A stretch of 64,000 bases of DNA from Marinithermofilum abyssi (GCF_014641195.1 NZ_BMHQ01000003.1:124001-188000); one strand, 5' to 3'; counted from the stretch's first letter, positions 7,398-16,867 are shown. Numbers and translations: made by a program. Notes: generated by a model not told the origin, from the sequence alone.

Positions 7398-9205
7398 TCC
7401 TGCGCAGTGTGGTCGGCAAGTTGTGGCTGACCATCATCGGACTGGTGACGATCGTGCTGCTGGTGCTCAGTGTTTTTCTGAGCGAGCAGATTATGGATAC
7501 CTACTATGAGGCCCAGTTGAACAGCTTGGAAGCCTTGGGGCAACACATTCAAGAAACACTGCAGCAAACGGGGACGGATCAGTCCGAATATCTCAAAACC
7601 GTGTTGAAGGTGGCGGACTTATACAATACCTACATGATCGTCCTCGGCCCCGACGGTTCGGTGGAACCGATCGGGGTTTCCCCTAATGTGCCCGATATTC
7701 CTTGGCAGGATATTCTGGAGCAAACCCCGATCGACAAAGTGTTTCAAGGGCAAAAACAGGTGATTCGGGGCAAGGTGATGGTCGGCAAAAACTGGGAGTC
7801 GACCTTTCCGCTGTTCAAGGATGAGATTATGATGGTCGCTTATCCGTTAAAGGATCCCGACGGTCGGGTAAAAGGCGCGATTGTGTTGTATCAGACCCAG
7901 GATCAGTTGAGCGAAGGTTCCATCAAAAAGCTGATCCATTATTCCGCATTGATCGGGATTGTTTTGACCACGATTTTCGCCTTTTTTCTGTCGACACGAA
8001 TTACGCAGCCCTTGATTCAAATGAAGCGGGCAGCGGAAAAAATGGCCAAGGGGCAGTTTTCTACCCGTGTGCCTGTACGCTCCCACGAGCGGGATGAAAT
8101 CGGGGATCTGGCACTTGCGTTTAACCGGATGGCCGCTCAGCTGGAAGAATCGATTCATGCATTGTCCCAGGAAAAGGAGCAGTTGGCCAGCGTTTTGCGC
8201 AGCATGGCTGACGGCGTGATTACGCTGAATGCCCAGGGACGGGTGATTGTGACCAATCCCCCTGCAGACAAGTTGTTGAAGGAGTGGCATGGGGACAAAC
8301 CGGAAGAGGACTCCCAGGATCTTCCCCAGCCGCTGTATGAGATTTTTACCACAGTGATCGAAGAAGAAAAGGAACAAACCGGGGATATCACGTTGCAGGG
8401 ACGAACCTGGGCCTTTGTCATGGCCCCTTTGTATGCGCGGGATCAGGTACGAGGGGCTGTGACGGTGCTGCGGGATGTGACGGATGAGCGCCGCCTGGAT
8501 AAGATGCGGAAAGACTTTGTGGCCAATGTCTCCCATGAACTGCGGACGCCGATCTCCATGTTACAGGGTTACAGTGAAGCGTTGTTGGATGGAATTGCCC
8601 AGACGCCCGAAGAGCAAAAAGAGATTGCGACAGTTATTCATGATGAATCCATGCGGATGGGTCGGTTGGTTCATGAACTGCTGGATCTGGCTCGCATGGA
8701 GGCGGGCCGGATCCGGCTGGAACCGGGGAAGGTGGATGTGGTCCGTTTATGCCGGCGCATCCTTCGCAAATTCCAGAATATCGCTCACGAACAACGGGTG
8801 CATCTGGAAGGGGAGATTGCGGAACCGCTCTCCAAGGCGTGGTGGGATGAAGACAAGGTTGAGCAAGTGTTGACCAATTTGGTGGATAACGCGATTCGTC
8901 ACACTCCGGAGTCCGGCCAGGTGACGTTGCGGGCAGCGGAAGAGCCGGAAGGCTTCCGGCTGGAAGTGGAGGATACCGGCAGCGGTATTCCGGAAGAAGA
9001 TTTGCCTTTCATTTTTGAACGCTTCTACAAAGCAGACAAGGCACGTACCCGGGGCAAACAGGGGGGTACCGGTCTGGGTCTGGCGATTGTGAAGCACTTG
9101 ATCGATGCCCATCAAGGCAGTGTATCCGTCACCAGCAAGATCGGGGAAGGCACGAAGTTTGTAGTGCGCTTACCGCATAAGGTGCCGGAAAGGGAAGCAG
9201 AGTGA
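7394..9205 (+). CDS. resE: Redox sensor histidine kinase ResE
   Basis: 603-aa membrane kinase paired with ResD. Order of parts: membrane segment about residues 10-30, extracytoplasmic sensor region to about 185, second membrane segment about 188-206, HAMP linker to about 260, PAS-like domain about 265-370, HisKA domain with 'NVSHELRTP' (His about 380), and an ATPase domain with 'NLVDNAIRHT', 'DTGSGIP' and 'GGTGLGLAIVKHL'. It overlaps resD by four bases and ends at a strong terminator. In B. subtilis sigX-rsiX follow; here an unrelated minus-strand gene does. Confidence 0.94.
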   Translation: MILRSVVGKLWLTIIGLVTIVLLVLSVFLSEQIMDTYYEAQLNSLEALGQHIQETLQQTGTDQSEYLKTVLKVADLYNTYMIVLGPDGSVEPIGVSPNVPDIPWQDILEQTPIDKVFQGQKQVIRGKVMVGKNWESTFPLFKDEIMMVAYPLKDPDGRVKGAIVLYQTQDQLSEGSIKKLIHYSALIGIVLTTIFAFFLSTRITQPLIQMKRAAEKMAKGQFSTRVPVRSHERDEIGDLALAFNRMAAQLEESIHALSQEKEQLASVLRSMADGVITLNAQGRVIVTNPPADKLLKEWHGDKPEEDSQDLPQPLYEIFTTVIEEEKEQTGDITLQGRTWAFVMAPLYARDQVRGAVTVLRDVTDERRLDKMRKDFVANVSHELRTPISMLQGYSEALLDGIAQTPEEQKEIATVIHDESMRMGRLVHELLDLARMEAGRIRLEPGKVDVVRLCRRILRKFQNIAHEQRVHLEGEIAEPLSKAWWDEDKVEQVLTNLVDNAIRHTPESGQVTLRAAEEPEGFRLEVEDTGSGIPEEDLPFIFERFYKADKARTRGKQGGTGLGLAIVKHLIDAHQGSVSVTSKIGEGTKFVVRLPHKVPEREAE

Positions 9206-9206
9206 G

Positions 9207-9243
9207 AAAAAGGCCACGCACATTTAGGTGCGTGGCCTTTTTA
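9207..9243. terminator. Bidirectional terminator between resE and the SDR gene
   Basis: Ten-base stem GGCCACGCAC / GTGCGTGGCC with a 6-base loop, A-run on one side and T-run on the other. It can end both the plus-strand res operon and the minus-strand dehydrogenase gene. Confidence 0.88.
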
Positions 9244-9948
9244 CTTTTGCTGCTCCGGTGGAACTTGGGGCCGCATCACGATCTGGTTGAAAATCACTTC
9301 CTTAGGAGCAGCAACAGCCGTGTAGACGGCCTCTGCCACTTGTTCCGGTTGCAGGTAGTAGGGTTTGGGACCGGCTTCCCCGAAGAATTCCGTCTGAATC
9401 GAGCCGGGGCAGACGGTGGTCACGCGCACCTCTTTTTGTTTCAGTTCTTGTGTCAGCACATCGGACAATGCCATCAGACCGAACTTGGACGCGCAATATC
9501 CGCCACCTTTTGGGAAAGTAACGGTTCCGGCGATACTGGAGATGTTGACAATATGTCCTTTTTGTCGGATCAGGTGAGGAATCGCATATTTGCAGGCAAG
9601 AAAGACCCCCTTCAAATTAACGTCCATCATTTGATCCCACTCTTCTTCCGTCAGGTCTTGCACTTTGCCAAAGTGACCCAGTCCGGCATTGTTGATCAAG
9701 ATGTCCAGTTTTCCGGCCTGCTTCACTGCGGTGTGAATCAGATGCTGGACCTGATCGGACTGGGTTACATCACAGGTGACGGGTAGGATGTGGTCCGGAT
9801 TCTCATTCGCCAGTTTCTGCAACGCTTCTTGACTCCTGGCAGCGGCGAAGACACGGGCTCCTCCTTGGGCGAGACGGAGGGTGATTGCTTTGCCCAGCCC
9901 TTTGCTCGCCCCGGTTACGATGGCTGTATATCCTGTTACATCTGCCAA
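9241..9948 (-). CDS. Short-chain dehydrogenase/reductase
   Basis: 235-aa classical SDR. The Rossmann nucleotide site 'GASKGLG' lies near the N-terminus, 'NNAG' near residue 87, and the catalytic Ser plus 'YCASK' (Tyr and Lys) follow. Such enzymes oxidise or reduce alcohol/keto groups with NAD(P); the substrate cannot be told from sequence. It stands alone between two terminators, at the place where B. subtilis carries sigX-rsiX. Start ATG is preceded by AGGAGG on the minus strand. Confidence 0.88.
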   Translation of the reverse strand: MADVTGYTAIVTGASKGLGKAITLRLAQGGARVFAAARSQEALQKLANENPDHILPVTCDVTQSDQVQHLIHTAVKQAGKLDILINNAGLGHFGKVQDLTEEEWDQMMDVNLKGVFLACKYAIPHLIRQKGHIVNISSIAGTVTFPKGGGYCASKFGLMALSDVLTQELKQKEVRVTTVCPGSIQTEFFGEAGPKPYYLQPEQVAEAVYTAVAAPKEVIFNQIVMRPQVPPEQQK

Positions 9949-10065
9949 AACAGCTTCCTCCTTTTACAGCGTCGATATAGATAGGGTAACACATGGTGAA
10001 GAGAGAATGATAGAACGTCTGAAGAGCAGCGGCCCATGTCCGGAGAACAGGAAGCGAATTCTCAT

Positions 10066-10100
10066 AAGCAAAGCTCCCGCCTGTGTTTGAGCGGGAGCTT
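10066..10100 (-). terminator. Terminator after serA
   Basis: AAGCTCCCGC (10071-10080) and GCGGGAGCTT (10091-10100) form a ten-base stem just beyond the serA stop; the minus-strand T-run is short. Confidence 0.7.
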
Positions 10101-10107
10101 CTGGGTA

Positions 10108-11688
10108 TTATAGATCGATCGCCGTCACCGTTTCAATCTCTTCCAACTCTTCCAGGGAATCCAGCAAAGTTTCCTCTACCGGCTTATCGACCGTGAGCAT
10201 CATAATTGCATGGCCACCGATATCTTTGCGTCCGACCTGCATCGTGGCGATATTGACATCGTGGCTGCCCAAGATGGTTCCCACTCGTCCGATCGCCCCC
10301 GGCCGGTCATTGTGCTGAACCAGCAACAGGTGCCCTTCGGGTTGGACATCTACAGAGTAGCGGTCGATTTGAACGATGCGCGGTCCCAAACCGTTCAACA
10401 AGGTACCGGCGACTTTCGTCACCTGTTGATCGGTTTTGGTTTCCACGGTAATCAGGTTGGTAAAGCCGTGGCTTTTGGAGACTTTTTGTTCAGTCACCCG
10501 TACGCCCCGTTCTTTGGCCAGATAGGGTGCATTCACATAGTTGATGTCCGAGAGGTAGCAGGACAAAGCGCCTTTTAGGATGATCCGGGTCAAAGGAGCA
10601 GGATCCATTTCGGTCAATTCCCCGGAGTACGTAATCGTGATTTCATCCAGAGCGCCATTTGCAACTTGAATAGCGAATCCGCCCAGTTTTTCCGCCAATA
10701 CCTGATAAGGTTTCAGCTTCTCTTGGAGATCCGCCGGGATGGACGGGAGGTTGACGGCGTTTTTAAAGGGCTGATCCCGCAATATGTGGAGAATTTCTTC
10801 CGATACATCCTGGGCTACATTCTCCTGGGCTTCCCGGGTGGATGCACCCAAGTGGGGGGTGGCAATCACTTGCGGCAAAGAAAACAAAGGGTGTTCCCCC
10901 GGCGGTTCGGTTTCAAAAACGTCCAGTGCGGCACCGGCCACTTTCCCCTTTTGGATGGCTTCATACAGCGCCGCTTCATCGATGATTCCCCCGCGAGCAC
11001 AGTTGATGATCCGCACGCCGGGTTTCATCCGCTCAAAAGCTTCGGCATTGATTAGATGACGGGTTTCTTTAGTCAAAGGAGTATGCACAGTGATAAAGTC
11101 TGACTGGGTGATCACATCATCGACCGATCCTTTATGCACTCCGATTTTTTGGGCGCGCTCTTCCGTCAAATAAGGATCGAAGGCAATCACTTTCATGTTG
11201 AAGGCTTTGGCCCGTTTCGCCACTTCGGTCCCAATCCGCCCCAGACCGACGATCCCCAGGGTTTTGTGGTTCAATTCAACACCCACAAAGTTTTTCCGTT
11301 TCCATTTTCCTTGGATGGTGGACTTATAGCCTTGAGGGATGTTGCGGGCCAGAGAGATCATCATGGCAAAAGTGTGTTCCGCTGTGGAAATGGTATTGCC
11401 GTCCGGCGCGTTGACGACAATGATCCCTTTGCTGGTGGCAGCGGGAATGTCGATGTTGTCGACACCCACACCCGCCCGTCCGATCACTTTCAGCTTTTTG
11501 CCGGCTTGGATGACTTCCGCTGTCACTTTGGTCTGGCTGCGAACTAACAGCGCGTCTGCTTCGGCGATTTCTTCCAGCAACTGCTCCGGCGTCAGATTGG
11601 TTTTTTGAACCACTTCCACGTCCGGCGCCTTTAACAATTTTTCGATTCCTTGATCACTAAGCGGGTCGGTAATCAGGATGCGATACAC
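10108..11688 (-). CDS. serA: D-3-phosphoglycerate dehydrogenase SerA
   Basis: First enzyme of the phosphorylated serine pathway, oxidising 3-phosphoglycerate with NAD. From GTG 11688 it is 526 aa, the usual length of the long form: catalytic and NAD domain ('GLGRIGTEVAKRA', catalytic 'RGGIIDE', 'HLGAST'), an intervening ASB domain, and a C-terminal ACT domain ('VQHNDRPGAIGRVGTILG'). GTG 11688 is chosen because AGGAGGT lies 8 bases upstream; the longer open frame to 11733 has no such site. The start lies inside the end of the upstream aminotransferase gene (32-base overlap), so the two are translated together behind a T-box leader. Confidence 0.95.
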   Translation of the reverse strand: MYRILITDPLSDQGIEKLLKAPDVEVVQKTNLTPEQLLEEIAEADALLVRSQTKVTAEVIQAGKKLKVIGRAGVGVDNIDIPAATSKGIIVVNAPDGNTISTAEHTFAMMISLARNIPQGYKSTIQGKWKRKNFVGVELNHKTLGIVGLGRIGTEVAKRAKAFNMKVIAFDPYLTEERAQKIGVHKGSVDDVITQSDFITVHTPLTKETRHLINAEAFERMKPGVRIINCARGGIIDEAALYEAIQKGKVAGAALDVFETEPPGEHPLFSLPQVIATPHLGASTREAQENVAQDVSEEILHILRDQPFKNAVNLPSIPADLQEKLKPYQVLAEKLGGFAIQVANGALDEITITYSGELTEMDPAPLTRIILKGALSCYLSDINYVNAPYLAKERGVRVTEQKVSKSHGFTNLITVETKTDQQVTKVAGTLLNGLGPRIVQIDRYSVDVQPEGHLLLVQHNDRPGAIGRVGTILGSHDVNIATMQVGRKDIGGHAIMMLTVDKPVEETLLDSLEELEEIETVTAIDL

Positions 11689-12829
11689 GATGAAATACCT
11701 CCTCAGCTGCTTGAATGCCGGCTCCCGCTTCAACAGGAACCCCGATGTTTTTGAGTGCTAATTCCAATGCGGACAATACGGTCAGAACATCCAACGGATC
11801 ACAATAACCCATATGACCGATGCGGAAGATCTTCCCTTTCAGGTGCTGCTGTCCTCCAGCGACACGGACAGAAAGTTGCCGCAAGGCTTTCCTCAGATCT
11901 TCCGAAGACCACTTGTCGCTGCCCCAAATGGAGGTAACGGTGGGGGAGGCGACATCATCGGATGTCATCAAGTCAAGTCCCAGCGCTCTCGTACCGGCTC
12001 GCGTCATTTCTTTCATAAGCTTGTGTCGGTGGATAACCTTTTCCCAACCTTCTTCCTCGAGCATATCCAAAACGGCTTCCAATCCTCTGAGAAGCGTGAC
12101 AGCCGGGGTGTAAGGCGTCGTATCCTTTTCCAAACTGTTTTTGTAATTGCGCAAATCCAGATAAAAACGCGGGTGGGGGTTTTTGTCAATCGCTTCCCAG
12201 GCACGGGGGCTGACGGCAGTAAAGGCCATGCCCGGCGGCAACATGAGGGCTTTCTGGGAACCTGTCACCAGAATATCCACGCCCCAAACGTCCATCCGGC
12301 TGGGAACAGCTCCAATGCAGCTGACTCCATCGACAATCACCAGGGCATCGGAGTGACTGTGAATGACTTGGGACAGTTCGGGAATCGGATTCAGCACACC
12401 GGTAGATGTTTCACAATAGGTGAGAAAGACCGCCTTGGCTTTCGGACGCTCTTGCAAGAACGAACGCAGCTGTTCCGGTTGACAAGCTTCGCCCCACGGA
12501 ATGTCCAAGCGATGAAGCGTGATCTGGTGGGCCTGAAGGATCTTGGCGAAGCGGTCCCCAAAAGCACCGGTGACCACTACCACCGCTTCGTCTCCAGCGG
12601 ACAAGGTGTTGGCGGCAGCTGCTTCCAGTGCCGAGGTACCGCTGCCGGTCATGAGTAAGACCGGTTCCTGGGTGCCAAAAACCAGTCCCATACGAAGGCT
12701 CAAATCCCGAACCAAGCGGGAACAATCCGGATCCCGGTGACCGATCATCGGCTGATTCATCGCTTGCTGGACTCGGGGGGGAATAGGTGTCGGCCCCGGA
12801 GTATGGAGCCGGAATTTGTCTTGAATCAT
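11657..12829 (-). CDS. Class V alanine-glyoxylate/serine-type aminotransferase
   Basis: 390-aa PLP enzyme of the alanine-glyoxylate aminotransferase (SerC-like/PucG-like) group. It begins 'HTPGPTPIPPRVQQAM', typical of the family, with PLP-binding 'SGTSALEAA' and the Schiff-base lysine Lys193 in 'TGSQKALM'. It precedes serA with overlap and shares its T-box, which suggests that it does the transamination step of serine synthesis (3-phosphohydroxypyruvate to phosphoserine) or a serine-pyruvate/glyoxylate reaction. Family membership is seen; the exact substrate is inferred from context. Start ATG follows AAGGAGGAGAG. Confidence 0.85.
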   Translation of the reverse strand: MIQDKFRLHTPGPTPIPPRVQQAMNQPMIGHRDPDCSRLVRDLSLRMGLVFGTQEPVLLMTGSGTSALEAAAANTLSAGDEAVVVVTGAFGDRFAKILQAHQITLHRLDIPWGEACQPEQLRSFLQERPKAKAVFLTYCETSTGVLNPIPELSQVIHSHSDALVIVDGVSCIGAVPSRMDVWGVDILVTGSQKALMLPPGMAFTAVSPRAWEAIDKNPHPRFYLDLRNYKNSLEKDTTPYTPAVTLLRGLEAVLDMLEEEGWEKVIHRHKLMKEMTRAGTRALGLDLMTSDDVASPTVTSIWGSDKWSSEDLRKALRQLSVRVAGGQQHLKGKIFRIGHMGYCDPLDVLTVLSALELALKNIGVPVEAGAGIQAAEEVFHRVSHPDYRPA

Positions 12830-12847
12830 CCGTTTCTCTCCTCCTTT

Positions 12848-13145
12848 TTTGTATCAAAAAAAGTCCTCCGCCCACACCACCGGCCAGGCGGTGAGGGACG
12901 AAGGACTCGGTTCGCGTTGCCACCCTCATTTGCACTGCACCTCACGGTGCAATGCCTCTAGGGGTCATAGACCCCGAAGATAACGGATTAACCGATCCGT
13001 CCTACTCCTATTCAGACGGATGACTCGGGAGTGCTCCGCTCCAGTCGGTACACCGGTTTCCACCAACCACCGGCTCTCTGTGGTACCGTGCTGAAACTTG
13101 GCTCCTTCATCGTCGATCGCGATATGAAAATGCATCGGCTGAATG
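12848..13145 (-). promoter_or_regulatory. T-box leader upstream of the aminotransferase-serA operon
   Basis: On the minus strand the leader contains the T-box sequence AGGGTGGCAACGCGAACC (about 12926-12909), followed by a GC-rich terminator stem (GTCCTTCG... to ...CGGAGGAC) and a T-run near 12855. Upstream are the stem-I elements, including an AGAGA stretch around 13080 and the lower stem pair GATGA / TCATC. An uncharged tRNA binding here would favour the antiterminator and switch on the operon. The specifier is probably a serine codon (TCC or AGC lie together near 13030), matching the genes controlled, but I could not fold stem I reliably. Confidence 0.88.
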
Positions 13146-13154
13146 TTGTTAATT

Positions 13155-13184
13155 ACTCTACCACGGGTTTCTTTCCAGTGTCAA
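13155..13184 (-). promoter_or_regulatory. Sigma-A promoter of the T-box transcript
   Basis: On the minus strand a consensus TTGACA (13184-13179) is followed after 18 bases by TAGAGT (13160-13155), just upstream of the T-box leader. Confidence 0.7.
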
Positions 13185-13273
13185 TAAAAAATTCTCCCCA
13201 ATGAGAACGGGTTTGTGATACCATGGTACCGCATTTGCTCAACGGAAATCACCGAAGAAGGAAGGGAATAGAG

Positions 13274-15418
13274 GTGATTACGAAGGAGTTGGAAACCCTG
13301 ACGGAAGGGTTGAATGAGGATCAAGTACGGGCAGTCACCTCCATGTCGCGCATCACGGCGGTTTTTGCCGGGCCGGGCAGCGGCAAGACGACGGTATTGA
13401 CCCGCAGGGTGGGTTTTCTTCTCCATCAGGGGGTATCGCCGGACCGGATGATGGTCGTTACATTTACCCGGGCTGCCGCAAGGGAGATGAAAGAGCGCTT
13501 GGCCCGTGATCTCGGCAGCCGACTGCGTGCGATCACCATCGGAACATTCCACTCGATTTTTCTTCAGATGCTGCCCTGGGAAACTGGCCGAATACCTGTG
13601 ATCTTACAAGAAAACCGCCAACGGGAATGGGTTCGGCAGATTTTGCAGGAAATGGATCAACCTGCAGATGAGGAGGCGGTTGCCGGGATGCTGAGCCAGA
13701 TCGGCTATTGTAAGGGGAAAGGGATCCTGCCGGACCGCATGAAGGTGAAAAAGGAGAAAAATATTCGCTTTCGAAACGTGTTCCTGGCCTATGAAGAGCG
13801 GAAAAAAGAAGGGGGCTTCTGGGACTACGATGATATTCTCCTGGCTTTTCACCGGGTCATTCAGGAGCCGAAACATCCCTGGCGTACCCGGTTCGACCAT
13901 GTGCTGGTGGATGAGTTTCAGGATATCAATCCGTTGCAATTTGAATCCTTGCTGGATTTGGTGGGTGAAAAGGGGCATTTGTTTGCCGTCGGGGATGACG
14001 ATCAGGCGATCTATGGATTTCGCGGGAGCGATCCCCGGTTGATGCTTCGGTTGGAAGAAGTATACCCGGATATCCGAAAAGTGGTATTAAGCACCAATTA
14101 TCGGTCCACAGAAGAAATTATCGATGCCGGGCAGCGATTGATCCGGCATAACCGGTTGCGACAGCCGAAACGGTTGAAAGGCACCGGCAAACAAGGGATT
14201 TTACCCAAGTGGTGTGAGCCTGCGGACGAAGAAGAGGAAGCCCGCTATATTTTGGACTCCCTCCAAGATGGGATGGAAACAGCCGTGTTATACCGAACGG
14301 CGACCCAAGCACGGGCGGTGATCGATGCCTTGGTAAGGGAAGACATCGACTTTACGGTGTCCGCAGGAGATGCTTCCTTTTACCGACGATGGCAAGTAGC
14401 AGATATCTTGGCTTACCTCCGGTTGGCGGAGAATCCAAATGATCTGGATGCGCTGGTCCGGGTGATTAATAAGCCCAAACGGTACATATACGGAGAGGCT
14501 TGGATGGACGAGCTGTGGCATCTTTCCCGGAAAACAGGGAAAAGCTTGCTGGATACCCTTTCCGACTTGGATCGATTGGAACCGTATCAACGCAAAAAGT
14601 GTGCCAGGATGGCGGAAGAAGTGCGTCAGCTCCAAGGATTTTCCGCTCGGGAAGCCATCTCCCGGATTCGTGACCGGATCGGTTATGACCGGTTTTTAAC
14701 TTCTTTTGCGGAGGATACGGGCGGTGATGCGGCTTTTTATCGGGAGACAGTGGATGAACTGGAGCTGGCTGCCGAACCGTTCGCCAATCCGGGTGCTTTT
14801 TTGCGCCATATCGAGCAGGTGGAGGAAAAGGTGCGGGAGCATCCTCGTCATCCGCGCGTCCGATTGATGACGTTTCACAAGGCAAAAGGGCTGGAATTTG
14901 ACCGGGTATTTTTGATCGGATTGCATGCGATGGTGATTCCCCATCATCGAAGCCTACAGGTTTCGGAGAGCAAAAAAAGGGAAGCGTGGGAAGAAGAACG
15001 GCGATTGTTGTATGTCGGAATTACCCGAGCGCGCAAAGAACTGGTCCTGTCCGTCAGTCAGACCCGCCAGGGAAAGCGGGTAGGTGCCAGTCCTTTTTTG
15101 ACGGAGCTGGGGTTTAACGGGCAGGAGGCAAACAGGGAGAAACCGACGTCACCGGTGACTTCCGGCGGGTCCCTTCCCCAGCGGCCCGCCGCTTCCGATC
15201 AGCCGCAGCTGCGTTTCAGCCGGGAAGCGGTGCAAGCGGGAGATCGCTTTCTGCACCGAAAATGGGGAGAGGGGGAAGTGATCATGGTGGAGCCGCTTCA
15301 AGGGGTAGCCCCCGGCCGAAAGATTACGGTGCGTTTTTCCCAAGGAGTGCATTCCCTTCATTATGAATTGGCCCGGCAGTTGGGACTCTTACAATTTCCT
15401 GAGAAGAAGCCGGGGTGA
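13274..15418 (+). CDS. UvrD/PcrA-like superfamily 1 DNA helicase
   Basis: Superfamily 1 3'-5' helicase, 714 aa from GTG 13274. Motifs in order: Q motif 'LNEDQVRAV', Walker A 'AGPGSGKTT', Walker B 'LVDEFQDIN', motif III 'GDDDQAIYGFRGSD', motif IV 'LSTNYRS', motif V 'LMTFHKAKGLEFDRVFL' and motif VI 'ERRLLYVGITRARKEL'. The C-terminus carries a short RNA-polymerase-binding-like Tudor domain ('GDRFLHRKWGEGEVI'). GTG 13274 is chosen because AAGGAAGGGA precedes it; ATG 13223 has no ribosome site. It differs from PcrA enough to be a paralogue rather than the essential pcrA, which normally sits beside ligA. Likely role is repair or replication-fork processing. Confidence 0.88.
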   Translation: MITKELETLTEGLNEDQVRAVTSMSRITAVFAGPGSGKTTVLTRRVGFLLHQGVSPDRMMVVTFTRAAAREMKERLARDLGSRLRAITIGTFHSIFLQMLPWETGRIPVILQENRQREWVRQILQEMDQPADEEAVAGMLSQIGYCKGKGILPDRMKVKKEKNIRFRNVFLAYEERKKEGGFWDYDDILLAFHRVIQEPKHPWRTRFDHVLVDEFQDINPLQFESLLDLVGEKGHLFAVGDDDQAIYGFRGSDPRLMLRLEEVYPDIRKVVLSTNYRSTEEIIDAGQRLIRHNRLRQPKRLKGTGKQGILPKWCEPADEEEEARYILDSLQDGMETAVLYRTATQARAVIDALVREDIDFTVSAGDASFYRRWQVADILAYLRLAENPNDLDALVRVINKPKRYIYGEAWMDELWHLSRKTGKSLLDTLSDLDRLEPYQRKKCARMAEEVRQLQGFSAREAISRIRDRIGYDRFLTSFAEDTGGDAAFYRETVDELELAAEPFANPGAFLRHIEQVEEKVREHPRHPRVRLMTFHKAKGLEFDRVFLIGLHAMVIPHHRSLQVSESKKREAWEEERRLLYVGITRARKELVLSVSQTRQGKRVGASPFLTELGFNGQEANREKPTSPVTSGGSLPQRPAASDQPQLRFSREAVQAGDRFLHRKWGEGEVIMVEPLQGVAPGRKITVRFSQGVHSLHYELARQLGLLQFPEKKPG

Positions 15419-15426
15419 TGCTGTAG

Positions 15427-15460
15427 ATCAAACACCCCCCGGTTTTTCCGGGGGGTGTTT
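15427..15460. terminator. Bidirectional terminator between helicase gene and ppa
   Basis: AAACACCCCCCGG / CCGGGGGGTGTTT with a 5-base loop; symmetrical A and T runs let it serve both convergent genes. Confidence 0.88.
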
Positions 15461-15465
15461 GCAAA

Positions 15466-15957
15466 TCAGCCCTTATACCGCTGCACGCATTCGCGATACA
15501 ACTCGGCAGCCGTGTCGGCGTCTTTCCAGCCTTCGATACGGGTTTCCTTGTTTTCCAGGTCTTTATATACTTGGAAAAAGTGTTCGATCTCTTTCAAGGT
15601 GTGTGCCGGAACATCCTCCAGGCTGTTCACGCCGTCCCAGCGGGGGTCATCGACCGGCACAGCCAGCAGTTTTTCATCTTTTCCTTTGTCATCGGCCATC
15701 AGAAGGACGCCGATCACCCGGGACTTGATTACGCACCCGGGGAAGGTGGGGAAGGTGGTCAGCACCAGAATGTCCAGCGGGTCGCCGTCTTCAGCTAAGG
15801 TGTTGTTCAAGTAGCCGTATTCGGTCGGATAGTGCATCGGGGAATACAGAACCCGATCCAGGCGGAATACGCCCTCTTCTTTGTCGTATTCGTATTTGTT
15901 TTGGCTCCCCGTGGGAATCTCGATAAAAGCGTCCACAACCAGTTCATTTTTGGCCAT
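15466..15957 (-). CDS. ppa: Family I inorganic pyrophosphatase
   Basis: 163-aa soluble pyrophosphatase hydrolysing PPi to two phosphates with Mg2+. It carries the acidic metal site 'DGDPLDILVL' and the conserved 'DDPRW' and tyrosine/lysine residues of family I. ATG 15957 is used because AGGAGG lies 6 bases upstream and the protein then starts as family members do; the frame stays open to 16125 without a ribosome site. B. subtilis uses the unrelated family II enzyme PpaC instead, so this is a lineage difference. Confidence 0.93.
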   Translation of the reverse strand: MAKNELVVDAFIEIPTGSQNKYEYDKEEGVFRLDRVLYSPMHYPTEYGYLNNTLAEDGDPLDILVLTTFPTFPGCVIKSRVIGVLLMADDKGKDEKLLAVPVDDPRWDGVNSLEDVPAHTLKEIEHFFQVYKDLENKETRIEGWKDADTAAELYRECVQRYKG

Positions 15958-16157
15958 GTCAGTTCCTCCTTGCTTCCGTATGTATGGGAACACCCACTGA
16001 CCATTGTATTCCCTTTTGTGCATGGAATCAATAAAGGACAATTGATCCGCCGGATGGAACAACAGGTATGATACAATGACGTCAGTAACGCGAGTATTTT
16101 TGACAACGGGCTTTTGACAATACAATGTCTGTCAGCGAATAGAAGAAGGTGAGCTAT

Positions 16158-16487
16158 GTGAGGGAAATATCCGCAGAGGATTTTGCGAATCTTTACCGTG
16201 AAGGACTGGATGGCTCAGAAATGATTCTCGATGTGCGGGAACCGGAAGAGTGGGAAGTGTACCGGCTGAACGGGGCGAAGCTGATGCCCCTGCAGACCTT
16301 GCCGTTTACACTGAACGAGCTGCCGAAGGACCGAAAAATGTATATCCTGTGCGCCCACGGGATTCGCAGTGTCTATGCTTGCAACTACCTTTCGGAGCAA
16401 GGGTTTGATGCGGTCAATGTAGAGGGTGGTATGGCCAGAGTCAGTCTGTTTTTGGAAGAGGACGAAATCGCTTCCGGAAATGAATAA
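16158..16487 (+). CDS. Rhodanese-like sulfurtransferase
   Basis: Single rhodanese domain of 109 aa. It has the opening 'ILDVREPEEWE' (about residues 23-33) and the active-site cysteine Cys65 in 'CAHGIRS', the loop that carries a persulfide in active family members. It could deliver sulfur or act in thiol redox chemistry; substrate unknown. GTG 16158 fits the AAGGTGAG ribosome site better than GTG 16149. It is followed directly by a terminator and is a single-gene unit. Confidence 0.85.
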   Translation: MREISAEDFANLYREGLDGSEMILDVREPEEWEVYRLNGAKLMPLQTLPFTLNELPKDRKMYILCAHGIRSVYACNYLSEQGFDAVNVEGGMARVSLFLEEDEIASGNE

Positions 16488-16514
16488 AGCTGCCTCAAAC
16501 GAGGCAGCTTTTTC
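16487..16514. terminator. Terminator between rhodanese gene and ferredoxin
   Basis: AAGCTGCCTC / GAGGCAGCTT ten-base stem with AAAC loop followed by T-run; convergent genes can share it. Confidence 0.85.
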
Positions 16515-16517
16515 CCG

Positions 16518-16736
<219 letters not shown>

Positions 16737-16867
16737 TCAATCTCCTCTCATATGGTGAAATCCTGAAAACCAGTCCATATCCATCCCTCATTTTAGAGTG
16801 TCCGGTTCGGAATTGCAAGTCAATCGATACAGAATCCAGCGGGAATGATGGGAAAGGAGACGTGTTG

